NCBI GenBank assembly: GCA_902490005.1
Contig: CABUCM010000041.1
Location: forward strand, 1 to 24,661
Reading direction: 5' to 3'
DNA length: 24,661 nucleotides
Source: an uncultured Ruminiclostridium sp.
GTDB lineage: Bacteria; Bacillota; Clostridia; Oscillospirales; Acutalibacteraceae
Part shown: in pieces, positions 1 to 5,862 of the stretch
Layout of the letters: each line of letters starts with the position of its first letter
How positions within the stretch are numbered: position 1 is the first letter of the stretch
Notes under the pieces: model-generated
Database searches by the model: none
What the model was told of the DNA's origin: nothing
Seen by the model: the letters and a program-made list of their open reading frames with translations, nothing else
Position numbers and translations under genes: made by a program

Positions 1-55
1 ACTCTTTTTGACCAGGGCAATCCCTGATTCTTTACATCCTTTCTCCGCCGTCATC

Positions 56-265
56 CTACAAAATTTCCTCGCCCTTTTCTTGCAATTTTAAATCGGCGTT
101 GACAATAAATACAATGATTAACACTCCAATAATTACAGGAAGGGAGTAATATAGAGAACCAATAATATATTGAACAGGCTTTTTTTGTCGATCAAACCAT
201 TTTTTAAGTTTTTTGGGTGTGATTTTATCTAATATTATTTCAACTAAATCAGGAAGATCATTCAT
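56..265 (-). CDS. small membrane protein, candidate immunity protein of orphan tip 1
   Basis: A 69-residue protein with a charged amphipathic N-terminal half (about residues 1-30, many Lys) and one hydrophobic segment (about 33-56). The ATG at 265 is chosen because a GGAGGTG ribosome binding site sits just upstream and overlaps the stop codon of the Rhs tip gene, so the two are translationally linked. It is clearly paralogous to the protein at 3360-3602: both have a (D/E)KITP..K...W.DRQ.KPV.Y.IG block followed by Tyr-Tyr and a hydrophobic stretch, and both follow Gly-rich tips of one family. I know no named family. The immunity role is inferred from position, size and membrane topology; a toxin accessory or chaperone role is possible. 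Confidence 0.72.
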   Translation of the reverse strand: MNDLPDLVEIILDKITPKKLKKWFDRQKKPVQYIIGSLYYSLPVIIGVLIIVFIVNADLKLQEKGEEIL

Positions 266-272
266 TAGTATT

Positions 273-1388
273 TCACCTCCGGAATTTCTTTTTATTGAAC
301 ATAGAAGATAAAGCGTTAAGACTGGCTTTCCCTCCTAAACGAGTGCCTATATTTCTAGCAGCATCCAACGCGGGATTCAGTAATTGCCATGGTTCCACTA
401 CTTGAGAAAGTAATGGCGCGGATATGGGAACAGCGGTCGGGTCAGGAGGCCCGAAAAAGGTGGGAAGTCCCAAGGGATTACGTGAAAATAAGTTTTTTCC
501 AGTCAGTATGGTGCCGCCAATGATGGATGTCGAAGCTCCAGATACAATAGCGTTAGCACCAGCATCCACTAAAGTGCCACCGTGATTTATTGTATGAGCG
601 GCGGCTGAGCCGGAATTAATAATAGCTCTTCCAAAAACTATATCGGCTGGCGGCAGGCCGGCAGAGAACAGAAGACCTGTAAGACCTCCATTAAGCGATT
701 CGATGATAACATCTCCAGCATCAATTTCAGCAAAACTTTTACCGTTTAATATCTGGCTGATAGACTCAAGTAAAGCGCTGGTCATAGCTCCAACCACAAT
801 ACCAAAGACAATCACTTGCCAGACTTGGCCTCCAAAATCGGCCCGAATGATCGGGTTATTATCGCAATAGGAAAACAGGTTTTTATTCCAGGTGGGATGT
901 CGTGGAGAAGATATAACGGCAGATTCCACATCACAGTTTATGAACCTTCTAACCGCCGGATCGTAGTAGCGAGACTGGAGATAATAGAACCCGGATTCGG
1001 TATCATAGTAGTAGCCGCGGTAGCGGATAGGATTGAGCTGGCCGATGGTGGAAGCCTCGGAACCGTCAACGGACAAGACCTTGCCCCAGGCGTCATAGGT
1101 ATAAGATACGATTTGATTACCAGCCTGGTTTAGGATACCGATTACATCGCCCTGTAAGTTAAATATATAGTAATACTTTGTGCCGTTGTAGTCAAACCCG
1201 TATTTGTTCGCCTTTTCATCATACAGGAAAACGATGGTGTCACTGCCCTTGGTCTGCCCTAAGAGGGTTCCGTTCATTACATGATACTTGGTTGTCGTGC
1301 CATTCACGGTTTTGCCGGTTCTGATGCCGTCTGGGTCGTAGGTATAGGAAATAGAATCATCACCATGAGAGAGGGAGGCCAGCCGCAT
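273..1388 (-). CDS. orphan Rhs C-terminal tip 1 (RHS core plus Gly-rich hydrophobic tip), probably silent cassette
   Basis: A 371-residue frame. Residues 1-150 are nearly identical to the end of the full-length Rhs protein, including the RYRGYYYDTE.G.YYLQSRYYDP core and ending at RRF. Residues about 177-187 carry the NNPI.R.D.GG junction motif of Rhs tips. Residues 188-300 are Gly/Ala-rich and hydrophobic, with an SLNGGLTGLLFSAGLP block, and resemble the linker common before toxin domains in YD-repeat proteins. The last ~70 residues are basic. The ATG at 1388 lies 11 nt after a terminator hairpin and has no ribosome binding site, so expression on its own is doubtful. The tip is homologous to tip 3 (3622-4683). 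It may be a membrane-active toxin or only a pre-toxin linker with a short toxin; the sequence does not decide. Confidence 0.75.
   Translation of the reverse strand: MRLASLSHGDDSISYTYDPDGIRTGKTVNGTTTKYHVMNGTLLGQTKGSDTIVFLYDEKANKYGFDYNGTKYYYIFNLQGDVIGILNQAGNQIVSYTYDAWGKVLSVDGSEASTIGQLNPIRYRGYYYDTESGFYYLQSRYYDPAVRRFINCDVESAVISSPRHPTWNKNLFSYCDNNPIIRADFGGQVWQVIVFGIVVGAMTSALLESISQILNGKSFAEIDAGDVIIESLNGGLTGLLFSAGLPPADIVFGRAIINSGSAAAHTINHGGTLVDAGANAIVSGASTSIIGGTILTGKNLFSRNPLGLPTFFGPPDPTAVPISAPLLSQVVEPWQLLNPALDAARNIGTRLGGKASLNALSSMFNKKKFRR
935..1387 (-). repeat. Rhs core repeat copy 1 (tip 1)
   Basis: Near-identical copy of the 3' end of the RHS core of the full-length gene (about 6551-7071). It begins abruptly at the CGGCTGGCC codons for Arg-Leu-Ala, right after the hairpin at 1400-1429. 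Its 3' end (about 945-1015) matches copy 2 better than the full-length gene, and its middle matches copies 2 and 3. Confidence 0.88.
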
Positions 1389-1399
1389 ATCACAAAAGA

Positions 1400-1429
1400 T
1401 TAAGGCCAGCCTTTATAGGCTGGCCTTAA
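1400..1429 (-). terminator. intrinsic terminator-like hairpin between module 2 and tip 1
   Basis: A perfect 12-bp stem (1400-1411 with 1418-1429) and a 6-nt loop, followed on the minus strand by TCTTTTG. It lies just after the stop codon of the partner gene at 1436 and 11 nt before tip 1. The stem contains GGCTGGCC, the same 8 bp with which the tip 1 homology begins. Confidence 0.75.
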
Positions 1430-1435
1430 TTTGAT

Positions 1436-2104
1436 TTATGCTAAAGGACGCGGAAAATCAATTATATTGTATTTTTCCAAGCCGTTAACTTGATTTGAAA
1501 CAGGCAGCAGAACAAGTTTTCCAAAATCCGAAAGAATTTGGCAGATTTTTTCTACCCTTATATCATAACGATTAAAAGTTTTACAACTGAGCCAAGGAAA
1601 GCAAAAAATTGTTTTTCCTTCAATAAAATTAATCGCAGCGTTGCAGCAAAAAAGATGGCCGCTTACATATTGAATTGGCTGGTCGATTCTTTCAGGATCA
1701 ATGAAAAACATCTCGCATATATCTTCCACCGTATAGTTCAAGTGGTTTTTCTGTAATCCCTTTTTTATTCGGGTCTCAACGGTGCTTTGCAGCATTCTGC
1801 TTAACGTATTTGAAGGAACATAATCAAGATTGCAGGCATGCTTTTGGATTTCTTTGATGGTGGCCTTTTCCCCCATGTAATACAGCGTTGTTTCATCAAG
1901 CGCCATAATTATATTTTTAGAGTTTTGAGGATAAAGGGAAGCGGCAAAGGCATAGTTCCCACTGTCAATTTCTCCGGAAAGCGCATATACACCCGGCTTA
2001 AAATCATACGTCAATCTGTCACAAGTAGATCTGAAAGACCCCAATAACCGTGTTTTACTGGTGAAAAAACCTCCGAAATTTTCTACTGCTAATATACTAT
2101 TCAT
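1436..2104 (-). CDS. degenerate ABC-ATPase-like protein, candidate immunity protein of orphan tip 2
   Basis: A 222-residue protein. The ATG at 2104 is chosen because TAGGAGGATTTCAAATG places an ideal ribosome binding site directly after the tip 2 stop codon. The layout resembles an ABC transporter nucleotide-binding domain. A Walker A-like turn at about residues 44-51 reads GEIDSGNY, lacking the Lys and the Ser/Thr of GxxGxGK[ST]. A signature-like VSGH sits at 147-150, followed by an alanine-bearing helix. A Walker B-like strand at 165-172 reads TIFCFPWL, without the Asp-Glu. A further strand LVLLPVSN follows near 197-204. If the alignment is right, it is a non-hydrolysing ATPase fold. The immunity role is inferred from its place behind a tip; I do not recognise a named family. 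No membrane segment is evident, so it is probably cytoplasmic, consistent with a toxin acting inside cells. Confidence 0.78.
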   Translation of the reverse strand: MNSILAVENFGGFFTSKTRLLGSFRSTCDRLTYDFKPGVYALSGEIDSGNYAFAASLYPQNSKNIIMALDETTLYYMGEKATIKEIQKHACNLDYVPSNTLSRMLQSTVETRIKKGLQKNHLNYTVEDICEMFFIDPERIDQPIQYVSGHLFCCNAAINFIEGKTIFCFPWLSCKTFNRYDIRVEKICQILSDFGKLVLLPVSNQVNGLEKYNIIDFPRPLA

Positions 2105-2115
2105 TTGAAATCCTC

Positions 2116-3162
2116 CTAGAATGAACCAGCAAAATTGATATCCCAAATTGTAACGCGGCCTTGTAAAACAGACCGGACCGGTAGAAAACGTGTTGAATAA
2201 GGATGGTCAACGCCGGGATCGCGTTCAAAAGCCGCGTTTGTACGGAACGAAATGATAACTTGTCCTTTGGTTCCCAAACCCGCAAACTTGACGGCTCCTT
2301 TTGTAGGCTTTAAGCGCCAGGCATATACATAGCCTCCTTCATAAGACCTTGGCAATAACGCTTGTGAAGCCATGATAAGCATGGCATTTTCATAAGTGGT
2401 TACATGATAATATAAGCTTCCCTTGGGATTACTCCTATCGCTTGAAGCCGTCTGTTCCTGTTCGGCGGCAATATCCCGTCCGATAGAAATTGACTGCGAA
2501 ATACTTTGGGAATAATCTGAAGCAGGAGGATTATAAACGGGAACTTCAATGGGAGGATATTCAACCACCGGAAAAGATGGAATTTCAATTGGCGGCAATG
2601 TAGTTGCAACACCACCGGCAAGGGCGGTTACAGTATAAGAAAAAAATAAATAGAGTAAAGTGATAACGAATGCTTCTTCAATACCGGTTAAATATCCTGT
2701 GGGATCAGCGAAGTTGACAGGATTATTAGAGCAGTAATTAAATAAATTATTTTGTCCCACACTACCTACATTGCCCACAAGGATATCCGAGTTCAAAAAC
2801 CTTCTAACCGCCGGATCGTAGTAGCGAGACTGCAGATAATAGAACCCGGTTTCAGTATCATAATAGTAGCCGCGGTAGCGGATAGGATTGAGCTGGCCGA
2901 TGGTGGAAGCCTCGGAACCGTCAACGGACAAGACCTTGCCCCAGGCGTCATAGGTATAAGATACGATTTGATTACCAGCCTGGTTTAGGATACCGATTAC
3001 ATCGCCCTGCACATTAAAGATATAGTAATACTTTGTGCCGTTGTAGTCAAACCCATATTTGTTCGCCTTTTCATCATACAGGAAAACGATGGCGTCACTG
3101 CCCTTGGTTTGCCCTAAGAGGGTTCCGTTCATTACATGATACTTGGTTGTCGTACCATTCAC
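2116..3162 (-). CDS. orphan Rhs C-terminal tip 2 with ADP-ribosyltransferase-like domain, probably silent cassette
   Basis: A 348-codon frame from a GTG within the repeat; homology to the main gene continues upstream to about 3279. The core occupies residues 1-121 and the junction motif NNPVNFADPTG about 147-157. Then come a hydrophobic segment (164-184), a Pro-rich spacer (189-214) and a C-terminal domain (249-345). That domain starts LYYHVTT (His253), has an aromatic GGYVYAW region and ends with an IWDINF strand. This order resembles HYD1-type/ART toxin domains, which modify targets using NAD. The family call is by eye. No ribosome binding site precedes the GTG, and an in-frame TAG (3271-3273) replaces an Asp codon of the full-length gene, so the cassette looks untranslated until recombined. 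The stop codon abuts the ribosome binding site of the partner gene at 2104. Confidence 0.75.
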   Translation of the reverse strand: MNGTTTKYHVMNGTLLGQTKGSDAIVFLYDEKANKYGFDYNGTKYYYIFNVQGDVIGILNQAGNQIVSYTYDAWGKVLSVDGSEASTIGQLNPIRYRGYYYDTETGFYYLQSRYYDPAVRRFLNSDILVGNVGSVGQNNLFNYCSNNPVNFADPTGYLTGIEEAFVITLLYLFFSYTVTALAGGVATTLPPIEIPSFPVVEYPPIEVPVYNPPASDYSQSISQSISIGRDIAAEQEQTASSDRSNPKGSLYYHVTTYENAMLIMASQALLPRSYEGGYVYAWRLKPTKGAVKFAGLGTKGQVIISFRTNAAFERDPGVDHPYSTRFLPVRSVLQGRVTIWDINFAGSF

Positions 3163-3279
3163 GGTTTTGCCGGTTCTGATGCCATCCGGGTCATAAGTGT
3201 AAGATATAGAATCCGTGCCCTTGGTTACAGAGGCCAGCCGCCTGCCGTTCTGCCAGGTGAACTGATAGCCCTATCGGTA
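2791..3279 (-). repeat. Rhs core repeat copy 2 (tip 2)
   Basis: A copy of the RHS core end, the most diverged of the four at its upstream side: it encodes RLASVTKGTDS where the other copies read RLASLSHGDDS, and YQFTWQNG instead of FTFTWQNG. At its downstream side it shares a block with copy 1. Homology fades at about 3279, just past an in-frame TAG. Confidence 0.87.
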
Positions 3280-3316
3280 GATTCTGGGAGTTTCAATTCC
3301 ATTTTAGAATGCTTGC

Positions 3317-3349
3317 GAAAATCCCCTGGGTTAAACCCAAGGGATTTTC
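3317..3349 (-). terminator. intrinsic terminator hairpin between module 3 and tip 2
   Basis: Arms at 3317-3330 and 3336-3349 pair over 9 bp plus 4 bp with one mismatch. On the minus strand the TTTT tract closes the hairpin base. It lies 11 nt past the stop codon of the small membrane protein (3360) and upstream of the tip 2 homology. Confidence 0.72.
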
Positions 3350-3359
3350 TTCATTCATC

Positions 3360-3602
3360 TCAAACATATTTTTTCCATAATACTTGAATTAGAGTTATTA
3401 TTCCGATGAGTAAAAAGATAATAATACCCACAATTAAAACAAAAAGAATAAAAGGTAATGCATAGTATACAGGTCCTATAACGTAACGAACAGGTTTATT
3501 TTGTCTATCTAACCATTTTCGAAACTTATTTGGAGTAATTTTTTCCCATATACCTAAAATTAAATTTGTTAAAACTTCAAGAACTCCTTCAAAAAACTCC
3601 AT
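3360..3602 (-). CDS. small membrane protein, candidate immunity protein of orphan tip 3
   Basis: An 80-residue protein. The ATG at 3602 is preferred over upstream starts in the same frame because those lie inside the tip 3 coding region, and TTGAGGATAATTTTATG gives a ribosome binding site 19 nt after the tip 3 stop. It has an acidic amphipathic start, then a block with KITPNKFRKW, DRQNKPV and Tyr-Tyr, then a long hydrophobic region (about residues 48-74, one or two membrane spans). It is paralogous to the protein at 56-265, with more than half of the central ~43 positions identical. It probably protects against the tip 3 product; this is inferred from gene order. Confidence 0.72.
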   Translation of the reverse strand: MEFFEGVLEVLTNLILGIWEKITPNKFRKWLDRQNKPVRYVIGPVYYALPFILFVLIVGIIIFLLIGIITLIQVLWKKYV

Positions 3603-3621
3603 AAAATTATCCTCAAAAAGC

Positions 3622-4683
3622 TTATTTAAACAATCCATTCCACCATTCAGAAACTGCATTTGCTGTTTTTTGCAACGATTCCCAAAGAGTAGGTGCAGAG
3701 GGACTAACATAACGTACAACTGCTCTACGTGTGCGATTGCCAAGAATATCATATGTGAGTTGCCACGGTTCAGGGAAGTGGGAGAGAGGTTGAGAAGGTA
3801 AAGGCCCAACTCTAGTACGAGAGGTTGAAAAAGTTGGTAGGGAATTGAATTTATTACTTAAGACATTCATACCGAATTGAGGGAGTGTGCTGGCAGCATA
3901 AGAACCAACCCCTGTAACGATGGCATTCGCTGTTGTATCCATCAGATTATCCCCCCGATGGATACTATGAGCGACAGAGGTCCCGCTATTAACAATGACT
4001 TTCCCCCAAGTAATCTGTGGCGTAGGAAGACCTGCAGAAAATAGGAGACCTGTTAGACCTCCATTCATGCCCTCAACAATAACAGAAGTCCAATCAATTT
4101 CATTTAAGCTTTTATTGCCAGCTGCTGCTTGGTATACCCCTTCAAACAATGCACTGGTTAAACCTCCAATTGCTACGGCGAACACGATAAGCTGCCAAGC
4201 CCCACCACCACAATCAATTCGGATAATCGGATTATTATCACAATAGGCAAATAGATTTTTGTTCCAGTTGGGCTGCTCCGGTGACAAGGTGACAGCAGAT
4301 TCCGCATCACAGCTTAAGAACCTTCTTGTAGTCGGATCATAATACCTGGATTGAAGATAATAGAACCCGGTTTCAGTATCATAATAGTAACCCCGGTAGC
4401 GGATAGGATTGAGCTGGCCGATGGTGGAAGCTTCGGAGCCATCGACTGACAAGACCTTGCCCCAGGCGTCATAGGTATAAGATACGATTTGATTACCAGC
4501 CTGGTTTAGGATACCGATTACATCGCCCTGTAAGTTAAATATATAGTAATACTTTGTGCCGTTGTAGTCAAACCCGTATTTGTTCGCCTTTTCATCATAC
4601 AGGAAAACGATGGTGTCACTGCCCTTGGTCTGCCCTAAGAGGGTTCCGTTCATTACATGATATTTGGTTGTCGTGCCATTCAC
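3622..4683 (-). CDS. orphan Rhs C-terminal tip 3 (RHS core plus Gly-rich hydrophobic tip), probably silent cassette
   Basis: A 353-codon frame from a GTG in the repeat; homology to the main gene runs upstream to about 4834, where an in-frame TGA (4837-4839) blocks it. There is no ribosome binding site before the GTG. Residues 1-120 are RHS core, followed by an NNPIIRIDCGG junction. A Gly/Ala-rich hydrophobic tip contains MNGGLTGLLFSAGLP. The tail ends in a Trp-rich helix (SEWWNGLFK). It is homologous to tip 1 over the junction and Gly-rich section and different in the last ~80 residues, which would be the specificity-bearing part. The DW/DAG..I.E..NGGLTGLL block is typical of linkers before toxin domains, so the actual toxic activity may lie in the short tail. 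Function is unassigned. Confidence 0.75.
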   Translation of the reverse strand: MNGTTTKYHVMNGTLLGQTKGSDTIVFLYDEKANKYGFDYNGTKYYYIFNLQGDVIGILNQAGNQIVSYTYDAWGKVLSVDGSEASTIGQLNPIRYRGYYYDTETGFYYLQSRYYDPTTRRFLSCDAESAVTLSPEQPNWNKNLFAYCDNNPIIRIDCGGGAWQLIVFAVAIGGLTSALFEGVYQAAAGNKSLNEIDWTSVIVEGMNGGLTGLLFSAGLPTPQITWGKVIVNSGTSVAHSIHRGDNLMDTTANAIVTGVGSYAASTLPQFGMNVLSNKFNSLPTFSTSRTRVGPLPSQPLSHFPEPWQLTYDILGNRTRRAVVRYVSPSAPTLWESLQKTANAVSEWWNGLFK

Positions 4684-4834
4684 GGTTTTGCCGGTTCTGA
4701 TGCCATCTGGGTCGTAGGTATAGGAAATAGAGTCATCACCATGAGAGAGGGAGGCAAGCCGCCTGCCGTTCTGCCAGGTGAAGGTGAAGCCGTCCCGGTA
4801 GGTGAGGGGGTTGCCGATTTCATCATAGGTAATG
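4315..4834 (-). repeat. Rhs core repeat copy 3 (tip 3)
   Basis: The longest orphan copy. Its upstream half (about 4550-4834) is almost base-for-base the full-length gene, while the section encoding DAWGKVL to GILNQAGNQ (about 4450-4530) matches copies 1 and 2 instead. Its downstream edge (ATAATACCTGGA) again matches the full-length gene. This is a mosaic pattern. Confidence 0.88.
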
Positions 4835-4852
4835 TATCAATTTAATAGTAAT

Positions 4853-4887
4853 GACTGGCGCTATCTTACATACAAATAGCGCCAGTC
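4853..4887 (-). terminator. hairpin between the main operon and tip 3
   Basis: A perfect 12-bp stem (4853-4864 with 4876-4887) and an 11-nt loop, 13 nt past the stop codon of the membrane protein at 4901. The minus-strand 3' side is A/T-rich but lacks a clean T run, so it may terminate weakly or protect the 3' end of the message. Confidence 0.6.
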
Positions 4888-4900
4888 AAAAAATATTGCT

Positions 4901-5386
4901 TTATTCTTCGTCTTCACTATTATTTTGTAAATGCCGATAGCGACAATGATGATAGATAATTTTAAACAATAAAAAAATACTAGTAATTGAACCTGAGATG
5001 ATATAGGCAATCATGTAATTATAAATATAAAGAATCGGTTCTAAAGTTGACATAAGAAGAAAAAGTATGACACAACAAACTCCAACAATGATTATTTCTA
5101 AAACCCAGATGATACTTAAAGAATAATTATGCTTTTGTACCAAAAATTTGTTTTTACCATTTATCTTATTAAATGCTAAGGTGATCATGCTATATAAAAT
5201 GATCGGAACGCCGGTAAGAATGCAGTATGATGGTGCTGAATATAAAGTGCTTTGGAATAAATAAGGATCTAAAATAGGATAAATGTAGTTACGAAAAACA
5301 TAAATAAAAAGTGAATATAGTATTTGTGGGAAAATGGCGAAAATAAAGAACACAAATCCAGAGACCTGAGTCTTTGAAATAAGCAT
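4901..5386 (-). CDS. multi-pass membrane protein, candidate immunity or accessory protein
   Basis: A 161-residue protein. A longer frame reaches an ATG at 5416, but that ATG has no ribosome binding site, whereas GAGAAGGAGAG precedes the ATG at 5386, so the shorter form is preferred. It has about four hydrophobic segments: near the N-terminus, in the TGVPIILYSMI region, then WVLEIIIVGVCCVILFLL, and a last one before a basic, acid-ended tail. It is third in the apparent operon of the full-length Rhs gene, 33 nt after the lipoprotein. Its place suggests immunity to, or handling of, the toxin tip. I recognise no family. Base composition is AT-rich, like the toxin tips and unlike the Rhs body. Confidence 0.72.
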   Translation of the reverse strand: MLISKTQVSGFVFFIFAIFPQILYSLFIYVFRNYIYPILDPYLFQSTLYSAPSYCILTGVPIILYSMITLAFNKINGKNKFLVQKHNYSLSIIWVLEIIIVGVCCVILFLLMSTLEPILYIYNYMIAYIISGSITSIFLLFKIIYHHCRYRHLQNNSEDEE

Positions 5387-5418
5387 AACAAAACTCTCCT
5401 TCTCATTAAAAATCATTT

Positions 5419-5853
5419 TCAGTTGGGTGGAGAAAAAGAAGCTAATTCTGATTGGGAAGAATTCTTTTCAGATGGTAAATACGAAATCCTATTAAAAACA
5501 ATAACATCTTTATCATAGCCATAAATACAATATTGAGTATGATTTATTTTTATAGCTAATTGATCTGGCAATAAGGAGCATTCGCCTTGTAGTATAATTT
5601 CCCCTTGATGATACAGAAAAGCATTAGGTCCGTTGTCTATATGCAATTCAAAATTTATTGTTTTTTCACCTACTGTCAATTCTCCTACCATATTTCCATT
5701 GTCATTTACAATAAACCAAGAGTCTGAATCCTCAGAGATCCATTTGGAAGGGCCATACTCATTGGGGTATAAACCTAAATAAATATTTATATTGCAACCG
5801 CCCAACAAGGAAATTAGAACTATGGATAAAAGACAAAAAGAATATTTTTTCAT
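5419..5853 (-). CDS. lipoprotein, candidate immunity protein of the main Rhs toxin
   Basis: A 144-residue protein with a signal peptide and lipobox (LGGC, Cys20), so it should be anchored on the outer face of the membrane. The rest is a small beta-rich domain: SWFIVNDNGNMVGELTVG followed by INFELHIDNG and further short strands. It begins 9 nt after the Rhs stop codon; the ribosome binding site GAGGAG overlaps that stop, so the two are co-translated. An exported partner for a secreted peptidase-like toxin is a sensible immunity arrangement, neutralising or titrating it at the surface. This is inference. I recognise no family. Confidence 0.77.
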   Translation of the reverse strand: MKKYSFCLLSIVLISLLGGCNINIYLGLYPNEYGPSKWISEDSDSWFIVNDNGNMVGELTVGEKTINFELHIDNGPNAFLYHQGEIILQGECSLLPDQLAIKINHTQYCIYGYDKDVIVFNRISYLPSEKNSSQSELASFSPPN

Positions 5854-5862
5854 TTTTTCTCC

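Noticed and set aside
1..54. An 18-codon frame on the minus strand open at the window edge, starting at the ATG overlapping the stop of the 56-265 gene, plus a 5-bp hairpin (CAGGG/CCCTG).
   Set aside because: Too short to judge, spacing to a ribosome binding site is poor, and the hairpin is weak compared with the other inter-cassette hairpins.
3622..3809. Upstream extension of the small membrane protein gene (to 149 codons).
   Set aside because: The extension lies within the tip 3 coding region in another frame, while a ribosome binding site supports the ATG at 3602.
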